This document shows, piece by piece, positions 12,201 to 23,250 of a stretch of DNA of 64,000 bases (position 1 is its first letter; every line of letters begins with the position of its first letter). Made by a program: the position numbers and the translations under genes. The notes under the pieces are model-generated. The model saw nothing but the letters and a program-made list of their open reading frames with translations, was not told the origin of the DNA and did no database searches. This DNA is from Linanthus parryae (taxonomy: Eukaryota > Streptophyta > Magnoliopsida > Ericales > Polemoniaceae), in the NCBI GenBank assembly GCA_023055425.1, contig JALGPY010000004.1, positions 61,403,718 through 61,467,717 on the forward strand. Reading direction: 5' to 3'.

Positions 12201-15128
12201 GGAATGGAGCAAGAGTTGATGCATTAGCCGTATGCGTTTCTCAATTATCTTTATCTTCAGGACTTATTCTAGAATTAAACAATTATTTTATGTGTCTGCT
12301 ATGAGTAGACATTATGTCTATTTCTTGTTTCGACAAGATTTTTTTTTTTTTCACAATTAAGGACAAATGTTGCTCCATTTATTTTGATAGTATGCATTAT
12401 TGTAATGCTCTTTTGTCTCATGGATTTTATATCCTTGATCTAGATAATTTCGTCTATAACATAAATACCAAAATGATTAAAACTAATAATTTAAATCCTA
12501 CTTATCTAAGGCATTGTCGTTTAGGCCATATAAACAAGAAACACATTTCTAGACTCCATAAGGATGGACTACTAGACTCGTTTGATTATGAATCATATGA
12601 GACATGTGAATCTTGTTTATTGGGAAATATGACTAAGTCCCCTTTCAATAAGAAAGGTGAGAGAACTAGTGAGCTATCGACACTCATACATACTGATGTG
12701 TGTGGACCATTTGACATGCCTGCCAGAGGTGGTTATCTTTCTTTCATCACATTTACTGATTGACTTCAGTAGATATGGATTTGTGTATCTTATGAAAAAC
12801 AAATCTGAATCCTTTGAGAATTTCAAAGAATTCAAGAATGAAGTAGAGAAGCAATTTTTCAAGAGTATTAAGGCTCTACTATCGGATCATGGAGGAGAAT
12901 ACTTAAGCCAAGAGTTTGACGACTATCTTAGAGAGTGTGGGATCTTGTCCCAACTCACTCCACCTGGAACACCATAGTGGAATGGTGTGTCTGAGAGTAG
13001 GAATCGAACACTGTTGGACTTGGTTTGATCTATGATGTGTCAGACTAATCTTCCAATATCATTTTGGGGCCATGCTCTATAAACTGCAACTTTTACCCTT
13101 AACCGTGTTTCATCCTAATCAGTTATGACGACACCTTATGATATATGGATTGGGAGGCATCCTATAGTGTCGTTTATGAATATTTGGGGTTGCTAGGTGT
13201 ATGTAACGCGTTTACAATCATACAAGCTCAAACCCAAGTCGAATAAATATAAGTTTGTGGGATACCCTAAGTAAAAGAAAGGATATTATTTCTACAACCC
13301 AATCGATAACAAAGTGTTTGCTGCTTGGACCGGTGTGTTTCTAGAAAGAGAATTTGTTTCCAAAGAATCCAATGGGATGACTGTGGAACTTGAAGAGGTT
13401 CAAGAGACACAAACCACTGATCCAACAACGGAACATGAGTAGGAACCGCAAGGTGTTGTGGAGAAACGTGCTCAAGTAACACAAAATCTCCGTAGGTCGA
13501 GTAGGATACGTCGGGAGCCGGAGAGGTATTGACTTCTCTTGACTGAGCACGGCGACGTATTACTCATGGATGATGAGCCTACAACCTATGGAGAGGCCGT
13601 AAAGGGTCAGACTTTCAGAATTGGCTTGAGGCCATGAGATACAAAATGGAATTCATGTATACCAACAAAGTATGAGATTTGGTGGAACCACCTGAATGGG
13701 CTCGGCCCATAGGGTGCAAGTGGGTCTTTAAGAAGAAGAATGAAATGGATGACAATGTGATTGCTTATGAGGGCCGATTGGTGGCAAAAGGATTCAGAGG
13801 CTATGATGAAACCTGTTTCGCAGTCGCGATGACCAAATCTATTCGTATCTTTCTTGTTATTGCAGCTTATCACGACTATGAGATTTGGCAGATGGATGTC
13901 AAAACCGTGTTTCTGTATGGAAATCTCCTTGAGGATGTGTACATAACACAACCAGAGGGTTTTGAGGATCAAGATCATGGCAACGAAGTGTGTAATTTGC
14001 GGCCATCCATTTATGGATTGAAGCAAGCTTCTAGGAGTTGGAATCTAAGTTTTGATGATGCAGTCAAAGAGTTCGGCTTTATCAAGAACGAAGATGAACC
14101 TTGTGTCTACAAGAAATTTAGTGGGAGCTCTATTGTATTTCTGGTCTTGTATGTGGATGACATACTACTCATTGGAAACGATGTCCCTACCTTGCAACAT
14201 GTTAAAGATTAGCTAGAAAAGTGTTTCTTCAGGGGATGCAACTTATATACTTGGTACCATGATCTGTAGGGATAGATATAGAAAGCTGCTCGACCTAAGT
14301 CAAAGTACACATATATATATACAAGGTGTTGAAGCGGTCCAACATGCAAGAATCGAAGAAATGATTCTTGTCCATGTCGCATGGAGTCACCCTTACGAAG
14401 GATGACTGTCCTTCCAATCAAAATGAGAAGGACCGTATGAGAAAGATCCCATATGCTTCGGCTATTGGATCTATCATGTACGCTATTTTATGTACTATAC
14501 CATATGTGTCATACGCTTTGAGTATGGCAAGCAGATACCAGTCCAATGTGGGTGAGAGTCACTGGATCGCTGTCAAGAATATTCTTAAGTAATTGAGAAG
14601 AACTAAGGATGCATTCTTGATATATAGAGGGGAGGAAGAGTTCAGTGTAATAGGTTGCAAGCTTCCAAACCGACAAAGATTATTACAGGTCACAGTCGAG
14701 TCATGTGTTCTGCCTAAATGGAGGAGTTGTGAACTGGAAGAGTTTCCAATCAAGAGACAGTTGTTGATTCTACAACTGGAGCTGAGTTCATTGCTACATC
14801 GGGTGCAGCACATGAAGTTGTTTGAATTGAGAAGTTCGTCATTGAACTAGGTGTGGTTCCTAGAATTGTGGATCCTATTGCGTTGTATTGTGACAACACA
14901 GGGGCGACCTCACAAGCCAAGGAACTCCGGTCACACCAGAAATCCAAACACATACTCAGGAGATTCCATCTTATTCGAGAGATCGTCGATCGAGGAGATG
15001 TGAAGATATGCAAGATTCCAACAGATGATAATCTTTGATATCCACTTACAAAGCCACTTGTTCAGCGATAGCATAAAGGGCACACTAGGTCTATAGGCAT
15101 ATGAGATGCACCAGCTTGGCTCTAATGC
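12201..15128 (+). pseudogene. Copia-type polyprotein remnant (integrase, RT, RNase H)
   Basis: Reading along the plus strand, first comes the GAG-pre-integrase zinc motif (LGH...H...CESC, about 12514-12625). The integrase core follows, with TDVCGPF near 12692 and SDHGGEY near 12885. After a decayed linker, reverse transcriptase begins at about 13695 (CKWVFKKKNE) with the catalytic YVDD at about 14150. RNase H (LYCDNTGA) begins at about 14880. The frame is broken repeatedly, for example by TGA at 12761 and TAG at 12976, so this is a fossil. The gag and protease part is missing on the left because Athila element 2 interrupts at 12200. It should resume left of the window. Confidence 0.88.
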
Positions 15129-15139
15129 AAGTGGAAGAC
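15129..15139 (+). other. Polypurine tract of Copia element 1
   Basis: AAGTGGAAGA directly precedes the TGTTGGA start of the LTR, the usual plant Copia arrangement. Confidence 0.65.
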
Positions 15140-15895
15140 TGTTGGAGTAGATTCCCTAGAGGCAATCTTATATTCAGTATGAACATTGTTTTTTGCTAGA
15201 ATATTCATTTATTATTTATGGAGATATTTAATATAATGAATTCCTTATATTACAATTGTTGTTTATCTTAAATGTCCCTTGTCAAGTATATTTATCAATA
15301 GAAAAATCACGATGCATGGAGACTAGTATGTGTGTAGACTAATATTGAGATATCAAGTCTAACACATGAGTATGCATTATCAGTAATGGAATACTGGATT
15401 TACCACCATGAGAAGGCTACAAACAAATTATGTTAATGCCACAAGTGCTTCTCGTAGTGAAAATGGTGTTGTAGTTCGTAGACATGAAGTCACTAGATAC
15501 TCTAGTTGTGAAATATCATGTTTTGATATTATCAAACGTTACACCGTAACTGGGTCACATAAATATGATAATCATACATGATAGGAAGCAAGCTGATGTA
15601 TGGTAATGAAATAGATAGGATTTGTCCCTCCCACATTCCCATGGGCCACCCGACGGGTAGTGCTTATGGAATGTCTGGACAGACTCAGATAAAGCAATAT
15701 GTGATATTGTTGTTATTTGTAAAGATAAGCCTATTCTCGGGATCGTGAAAATATGGATTAGATATAAGAGTGTGGCATTTATGTCTCGTGTATAATCTGG
15801 ATGTGAAGACAAAGGGACATACAGCGGTAACATAGGGCACAAGGTTTTTCAGATCACTGACTATTTCTATTAGTTGGGTGGCGTTGATGTGTTGC
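15140..15895 (+). repeat. 3' LTR of Copia element 1, truncated
   Basis: It begins TGTTGGAG followed by CCCTAGAGGCAATCT. It is homologous along its length, in opposite orientation, to the LTR at 23251-24655, for example TTAGTTGGGTGGCGTTGATG against TTAGTTGGGTAGCGTGGATG. Homology stops near 15895 where a different LTR begins, so the last third or more is missing. Confidence 0.75.
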
Positions 15896-16752
15896 TAGAC
15901 ACCCCTGGGAACGACATATCCAAATTTGATAACCATTGGAGTAGAATAAGTACATAAAATATATGAAAAACCTCACTGGTCTGGGGTTGGACAGATTGTT
16001 AAAACAGAACCAGTTTTTGGCCGATTAAAAATTAAATACGAGTCCAATGGCTATGAAATTTTCAATGTAGAGACATCATAAGAAAATACACAAACCATGA
16101 ATTTTTCGTAATTTTCTGAAATACTTAAGTATTTTTCTCATTTTTGTGAAAATCAGCTCAAAACATGAGTTTGATGGTTTTGTATAGTTCAAAACTTGTT
16201 GCATGCAAGAAATATTCTTCCAAGATATGAAACTGGACAATCAAAAGATCTGAATCATATACATATATACCCAACAAACTCAATTTTATACTTGCATATG
16301 TGAAAATAATGAAGATGATGATGAATCAAGAACATGCAATCACAAATCCACCATGCTAACATACAAATGAGATGGTCAATGCTAAGATTGCATCTTAAAA
16401 ATGATTATCCACTAACATGCAACTAAATATTTTTCATAGAATTACAATAATGAGGAGTGAATGACAAAAATCATGATGTAGATGCAAAAAATGTAGAACT
16501 TACTCATACTTTCATGGTGTTCTTGATGTGGGTTTGGAGAAGTGGTGATTAATGGCTCCTAGGGGCTTCAATCTTGATGAATATGCCCAAAACTTGCTAC
16601 CAACTTGATATGGTAACACCCAAGATGAGTTTCCAACACTTGAAACCTCAAAAAATTGATTTTTAGATCATGTTTTTGGAGGGTCAAGAACAAAACCGGA
16701 TTGGAGATGAAGATGAGAGAAATGAGAGATTGAGGCACTTCTAAAGAGAGAG

Positions 16753-16756
<4 letters not shown>

Positions 16757-16797
<41 letters not shown>
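16757..16797. repeat. (GA)n microsatellite
   Basis: An uninterrupted AG dinucleotide run of about 40 bases inside the partial LTR. Confidence 0.95.
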
Positions 16798-16799
<2 letters not shown>

Positions 16800-17234
16800 T
16801 GGAAAAAGTGAGGAAAAAGATGCACTACAAGGCATATATATGTCCAAGAAATTGAGTGTGATGACCACACCATAATGAGTGAGAACAAGCATGTTTCAAA
16901 TCATATGATGAACACTATTTATTTCCTATTGATGCAAGTACTTGGTGTAACCCAAACATCCAACTAAAATCTAATACTATATTTTATTTTTCATATAATA
17001 TTGCACAAAGTACCCTAAACATTACTTAAAAGACATTTTAGTTTCCAAATAGAATAAACATACAACTTGATTTCTACTTTCTCTTATAACTTTTCTTAAG
17101 AAAAGTCTAGCATGCTTAACACAATATTTACCTTAACACACTCAATTATGTAAAACTAACATCCAGGGCCGTCTCAAGAGTTCTGGAGGCCTTAGGCAAA
17201 TGTCTTAGATGAGGCCTTGATGAATATTATAGTG

Positions 17235-18514
17235 TTAGTTAAACTTTGATTTTTTTGCTTTCTTAGGCGCAAATATGTTAACTAGAGGTTCAAAATCGAA
17301 GTTTTTTAAAATGTCTTTCTCAACTGATAGTGTAGCAGGTCCTGTTAGTCGCTCTTGTGACATAGAAGACCGTATGTAAGATTTTATTTGTTTCAATTTT
17401 GAAAAACTCCGTTCCGTCGAAGTGACACTTGCTAGCAAAGTTTTAAAAACCAGACCGGCCATCGAACCGGTGAGGCACCGGTTGATGGTCGGACCGGTGG
17501 TCGGACCGGTTCAATCGCGCATTTATTAAATAATATATAAATATTTATTTTTATATAAGTATTTATTAAACGTAATTAATGTATAACTTGTAAATTTAAT
17601 CGATCAAACCTAAATATAACTTTACACACCTAAATAATTATATATTTTATATAAACGTGTAATATATTTATTTAATACATGTCATAAAACTAAAATATAA
17701 CTAAATTATTGGTCAAATTATACAATAATAATAACACACGAGTTATATTATAAATACAAAACAGTTATATTATCTACGTTTATAAACTAATTTACTAAAC
17801 ATTTCATTTTTTTCAAAAATCAAACATTAAAGAAAACAAAAAACAAACATTAAAAAAAAATGATGATGTGGCATTAGCATCACCGCCACCGCTACTTTGT
17901 TGGGTTTGTTCATATAAGATCTAGTTTCATCTTATCTCTTTACCGCCCTCTCTCTCTCTCTTCTCACACCATCTCCCTCCCTCTCGTGTTCTCAATTTTG
18001 ACGCCTCCATGGCTCTATGGCTCAATCTCTTCTCTGAACTCTTCAACAAGAGCTCCACCACTTCGTACTCCACTCCATCCTCCACCACTCCGTGTTTTCA
18101 ATTTTCAGCACCACCACCACTTCGTCCTCCACTCCGGCGAAACTGAGAGCTCCAACCACCGCCTCTATCACCGTCTACCTGCTTCTTCTCTCGACCCAGA
18201 ATCGGAATTTCAAACCGGCCGGTTTTTGGGCCGACCGGTTCAGCGGTTGGACCGCAAAACCGGATGGTTTTTGACCGGGTTTGACCGGTTCCTGCATAAA
18301 CGGTCCGATGGACGAACCGGACCGGTCACCGGCCGGTTCACCGGTCCGACCGGCCGGTCCGGTCCGGTTTTGAAAACTATGCTTGCTAGTATAGTAAGTA
18401 ATATTCTGTAGACAATACAATCATTTGGGAATGAATCTAATCTTTTTTATATGGTTAAGAATGTCTTTTTTTCTGAAGTTTTTCATAGTCAAATTCAAAT
18501 TTTCTAGTTGACAT
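17235..18514 (-). pseudogene. hAT transposase remnant (N- and C-terminal ends only)
   Basis: The C-terminal piece (about 17435-17235) carries the hAT dimerisation signature LASVTSTERSFSKLKQIKSY and MSQERL, as in plant proteins annotated TTF-type or ZMYM1-like zinc-finger. The N-terminal piece (18514-18455) reads MSTRKFEFDYEKLQKKR, like the start of those proteins. Everything between, including the catalytic core, is gone, and the second hAT element now sits in the gap. The full proteins are usually about 700-800 residues. This copy cannot make a transposase, though it could have been moved by one supplied elsewhere. Confidence 0.8.
17436..18381. mobile_element. Non-autonomous hAT element nested in the first, 8-bp target duplication CTTGCTAG
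   Basis: Inverted repeats start CAAAGTTTTAAAAACC at 17436 and end with the complement of CATAGTTTTCAAAACC at 18381. The direct duplications CTTGCTAG at 17428-17435 and 18382-18389 are perfect. Both subterminal regions are dense in ACCGG and CCGGT motifs, a common layout of transposase-binding repeats. The middle is AT-rich on the left, and 17980-18220 is CT-rich. A 141-codon plus-strand frame (17986-18411) runs through the inverted repeat and is not considered a gene. Confidence 0.9.
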
Positions 18515-19391
18515 AATGAAAAACAAGACCGAATAAACAAGACAGTGACAATGATGTAAGAAATAACTAGAAAATGATGTTAAAGTATTAAAACAGTTGT
18601 TGGAAAATTCAAAGCAGCAAATGAACCTGGAATGAAACTTGGGATGAAACTTGTGTAAATTATTTGAGGTATCGAACTTGAAAGATGAGGGAGACGAGGG
18701 ATCAATTAGACTCAAACGCCTGGAGTGTAGATTGTAGAATTCACTATCTTCAATCCGGAATTCCGGATAGGAGTATCAAGAAGCAACTTGGAAAGAATCG
18801 ATTTTTGCAAATGATAAAAGAAAATGAGAAAAATAAAATTAAATATAAAGAACTGTCTAACAAGATAAGAAGAAATGACTTTGAAAAAGAAAAAGGAAAC
18901 GGTAAGAAAAGGGAATAAGGAATATATCTCTACAAAATCGGGAAGGTCAGCAATTTTACCAAAATCGTGCAAATTAATTTGAACAGCTGATTCGACTCTC
19001 ACATTCCCTCGAAAAAGAAAAACTCTCTCACATTAACCAACTTCCACCATTATCTCCTCTTTTATCTCCATCACTCCATGCTTATCCTTAATAATATTCT
19101 CATTTATCTAATATAATCAACTAATTACAACAAACTATCTCTCCCTAACGTAAAATCACCCTTTTTATCTCCTAAATATCCTCTCAAAATATTCCATTCA
19201 GATTTTGTATTAGTACCTGTTTCTTATCTAATTTACATAAACATATATATAATTAGTTATAACTACCCATTATATGAGGCCTTCCAAAATCCGAGTCCTT
19301 AGGCGAGTGCCTAAATTGCCTAGGGTTGAGGTCGGCCCTGCTAACATCACTTAAAAGATAAACATGTAACATAAATATCAGGGTTACTACA

Positions 19392-20505
19392 ACAACACCT
19401 TGTGATCCTGCTCATGTTCCATCAAAAGGATCAATGTTCTGTTGTGGTTCTTGAACTCCTTCAAATTCTACTGTCCTCCCACTGTTTCTTTCAGAGACAA
19501 TCTCTATCTTAGAAACGCAGCGGCTCGTGCAACAAACAATTTGTTCTCAACTGGACTGTAGAAAAATATATTTTCAGTATATTCCACAAAACATTTATCT
19601 GACTTGGGTCCGAGTTTATCTATAAACGCTTTTACATAAACTTCATAACCCAAATTCGTTATGAATGACATACTATGACACTTCCTAGTCCATATCTCAT
19701 ATGGTGTTTTTCATAATTGATTTAGATGGAACAAGGTTAAGGGCAAAATTTGATGTAATTAGAACATGGTCCCTAAAAGTAAACTGGAAGTTCTGTTTGT
19801 CACATCATGGACCGAACCGTGTCCAACAAGGTCTGGTATCTCTTATCAGACACGCCGTTACATAATGGTATTCATAGGTAGAGCGAGTTGGGATCACATC
19901 CCATACTCCCTCAGACGCACAAACTATTGGCTTAAGCCCTTACGCCTCTACGATCCAATCGTAGAGCCCTAATACTTTTTCCAAGATGGTTCTCTACATC
20001 ATTCTTGAATTCCATGAACTCTTCAAAGGATTTTGATTTGTTTCTTCATAAGATACACAAATCCATATTTCTCTGATCCCATCAGTAAATATGATGAAGT
20101 ACTGAAAACCACCTTTATAATTTGTGTTTAGCGGCCTACATACATCAATATGCATGGTTCCTAAAAGGTCATATATTTGCCCAATAAATAAGTCTTACAT
20201 GTATCATATGATTCGTTATCAAATGAGTCCAGAAATCCATCTATATGGAGCCTAGATATGTATCTCTCATTTGTGTAGCCTAAACAACAATGTCAAAGAT
20301 AAGTGAGGATCATATCATTATATGCAAACCTCTTGGTTTAACGTTATAGATGAATTTATCATGATCAATGATATATAATCCATTAGACAAAGGTGAATTA
20401 AAATAATGCATTTTATCAAAATAAATAGAACAACATTTGTTCATTATTTTAATAAAAAAAGTTTTTCTTGTCAAACAAGAAACTGTGATACTGTCCCTAC
20501 TCAAA
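19392..20505 (-). pseudogene. Copia element 2 polyprotein remnant (pre-integrase to linker)
   Basis: The segment at 20504-20310 on the minus strand (NKCCSIYFDKMHYFNSPLSN...) is closely similar to the pre-integrase start of Copia element 1 at 12369-12420. Lower coordinates give degraded integrase, then the integrase-RT linker around 19690-19440. There are stops and frameshifts throughout. It ends at 19391 where the partial LTR begins. Confidence 0.75.
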
Positions 20506-20984
20506 GTAGTGACATAATCGTATTTTGTCTAATTCATGGATATTTTCAAAAGGTTGAGATGATTTCCTACGATTAATTCAGAACCCCTTGCTTCGTTGCC
20601 CCACGTGTATGTTTATTTCTTCCTTATCCAATTGTCTATAAGTTTTGAGATCTTCCGCATTTCTATAAATGTGAGATCCTCGTCTAGTCTCATATACTCT
20701 TGATGATGAGATAGACACATCGAATTCTATAACAAAAATACCGAAATTGGAATTCATAATTCCTTCATTATTTCCTTCCAGGTACTTTGGGCAGTCACTC
20801 TTCCTCTACACCACCTATGGGACTTTAAGGCAACTTGGTTTTAGCAACAAGCTTGCTTTATACGCATGGGGTCGGCAAAAACCTTTTTCCCTTACCCGTG
20901 CTGTTAACCATTAACATGCTTTTACTTTAGCCCCTTTTGTTTAGCGATTCTCAATCAAATTGAGTAATCACCTTTGAACAAATC

Positions 20985-22110
20985 TATAATTGCATTCAAT
21001 GCAATTCTTGGTCCACTTGGGCGAATAACTTTTATTCTTTATCTATCTCATAGATAACACCATTCCCTAACCTTTCAATCATATTGAATTAGCTTAGTTG
21101 CGTATTACCTCTTGCTTTATCAGTCACACATTACAAGCTTGTCCCGTCGTGCCATATCATGATGAATCAAGTCGCCTTGCTTTGGCAAGCCCGAACGGAA
21201 TTACATCTCGATCACGACAAGTGCTAAGCAAGAGATGGTAAAACGCAAAGTGGAACAACACTTCAAACCTTTCATGTCTAGCACGCTCTTTGAAAGAGCT
21301 TCTTTTAATGTATGATCATATCATACGCCTCCATATTTTTCATCTTGCTTCCAAAGCTCAGAGTTCATGACAGCTAACATGAGACAAGTTACATCCAAAG
21401 AGTCATTCTTTGATGTTCCTTACATTATGCTTTAGTGTTATTGGTAGTTGATGGAAGGGTAACTTTATGTTCTACGATGTACAACATTTTTCCTTTTATT
21501 TGAGAACAATTCTTTATTTTATACCAGTCTAGAAAATAGATTTCAGACAGCTTGTCCTTCTTAAGGACATAAAGTCGCGTCTTGTTTGTTTAAAGGCATG
21601 GGTATTCAACACAAAAGGATTATGAAAAGTATTGTGACATTGTACTATATTTAATAAAGACTTAAATTATTAAGCATAGCTCCCACTATTTTTCTCGGAT
21701 TAATAACCCTCCATATTAATGCGGAAAATATCATTATATTTTCTAGTGGGCCAAGATCCATATTTCACTTATTTTGAGTTTTCTTTGACAAGTCACCCAA
21801 TATTAGTTATTTATGTAGGAACAATTCCAATTGCATCATTATACAATTCTTAGTTCAATTGGGAAAATAACTCCTTATTTATTCATCCCATGGATAATCC
21901 CAATTGGTTGCCTCTAGGCTTTTAATCTCATTAAAATCACCTAGTTGCGTTCAACCTCTTATTTAAACAATTGCACATTACTTGTTTGGGTCATCGCAAC
22001 CCAGTCATGATAAATCAAGTCGCCCTGCTTTGGCACGCACGAGCTTGATAATCATGATCATGAAGAGTGTTCAAGTAACGAGAAGGCAAAACACAATATC
22101 TAAATTGAGG
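20985..22110 (-). repeat. Two diverged direct repeats inside Copia element 2
   Basis: Segments at about 20985-21285 and about 21815-22110 share order and sequence: CAATTCTTRGTYCA, AATAACT, TAGTTGCGT, then GATAAATCAAGTCGCC against GATGAATCAAGTCGCC followed by TGCTTTGGCA. The spacing is about 835 bases. This lies in the gag or leader part and has no intact frame. Confidence 0.7.
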
Positions 22111-22739
22111 GATTTCTTTTTCAATTTAAAATTGTTTTGTTGATCCATATCAACTGATCTACTTATTTTGAGTTGGAAAAACTCACAAATAAAATATCCT
22201 GGTTGTTAATTATCTTATTATCAATTTTGCATGCATCACCCATACACCAACAATAAATAATAAGCCAATAAAATAAACAACCACAAAAGAAAAATTAACG
22301 TGATGTGGATATGGCCTCTAAATTAAGATATTCTCAAGCCAATGAGAATATCTATGAACCCAAAAATAGCAAGCTCATCTCCATGTGCCTCCATCTTTTG
22401 GTCCATACTCATAGCTTGTGGATTGCTCCTTATTGTAGTCCTTTGTTTCTTTAGGCTTCCTTTTTCTCCATGTCTTCACTATTATCTATTTTATCTAATA
22501 TTAGCTAACATCTAGACTAAATAAAAATATCTCACAAGTTGAGAAAAAGACCGATTCGCAAAAACTTAATTAACTATTAAATTAAATTGATTAGCTCGTA
22601 GGCCGTAACATAAACCACAAAATAAACATCCACAACAAACCACAGCCTAAGGTCATATCCAATCACCATGCAAATAGCACATAAATAGTTAAAATCCAAT
22701 TTTAACGCGCTTGGTCAATTTTTAATTATTTTGGATCTG

Positions 22740-23236
22740 CTAGGGTCAAAACAGTCCAATAGGGCTCACCAAGCTTGGACAAGGCCCTAAAGGACCGCCA
22801 CAAGCCCTAGGGCCCGGCCGGCCCCAGGCCGCATGGTCGACCCGCGCGCGCCTAGGCCGGTTCGGCCCTAGTTCGTGTGGTGTCTTGGGCGGCAAGGAAG
22901 GGGGACGGTCCCAATGGAGGCCGATCCTCCTTGTGGGAGTTGTTTCCAAAACAACTCCTACTCTTTGTTGCCCAAGTTTAGTTGTTTCTATGCTAGCAAA
23001 ACCCCTTTTCCAAGCATGTGCCCAAACCCTAGCCGTCTAGATCCAAAGATTCACATCTTATGCGATTCAAACTCACTAATAATTCACATCATATGTAAAA
23101 ATAGGTCTTGTTTGATTGAATCATATTCAATTGCATCAATTATACTTAATTTGTGTGTTTTACGCGATAAACAACAATTTAAAGTGTAAACAACATAAAT
23201 CGTAACACATAAACTACGCTATGCTCTACGACATGT
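22740..23236 (-). other. Copia element 2 leader region with a GC-rich block
   Basis: At 22790-22930 the composition jumps to GC-rich (for example GGGCCCGGCCGGCCCC at 22810-22825) within an otherwise AT-rich element. A block with GGGGGACGGTCCCAA near 22900 resembles GGGGGCGGTCCCAAGG in the LTR at 23559-23575, suggesting an internal copy of LTR-end sequence. No gene is supported. Confidence 0.5.
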
Positions 23237-23249
23237 GGCTCTGATACCA
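23237..23249 (-). other. Primer binding site, initiator Met-tRNA type
   Basis: The minus strand reads TGGTATCAGAGCC, the usual plant Copia primer site complementary to tRNA-iMet, one base from the LTR edge. Confidence 0.88.
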
Positions 23250-23250
23250 T

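Larger units (their letters stand above)
17164..19340 (-). mobile_element. hAT transposon, deleted, with 8-bp target duplication CTAACATC
   Basis: Terminal inverted repeats CAGGGCCGTCTCAA (17164) and the complement of TTGAGGTCGGCCCTG (ending 19340) are flanked by perfect copies of CTAACATC at 17156-17163 and 19341-19348. The length is 2177 bp, of which 946 bp plus 8 bp is a second nested hAT element. Transposase remnants are on the minus strand. The inverted-repeat sequence and the 8-bp duplication are diagnostic of the hAT superfamily. Confidence 0.93.
15896..19391 (-). repeat. Partial long Ty3-type LTR, split by a hAT element
   Basis: On the minus strand it starts TGTAGTAACCC at 19391, resumes at 17163 after the hAT insertion, and continues to about 15896. 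It matches the first half of the 3.9-kb solo LTR at 49436-53353. Shared features include the TGCATGCAACAAGTTTT block, runs ending TTTTCATAATT, and GTACTTATTCTAC near 15950. The second half is absent and the sequence abuts the Copia LTR. A TATATATG box-like element lies near 16840. Confidence 0.7.

Noticed and set aside
17986..18411. 141-codon plus-strand frame ending in PTGRSGP-type repeats
   Set aside because: It runs through the CCGG-rich end and inverted repeat of the inner hAT element.
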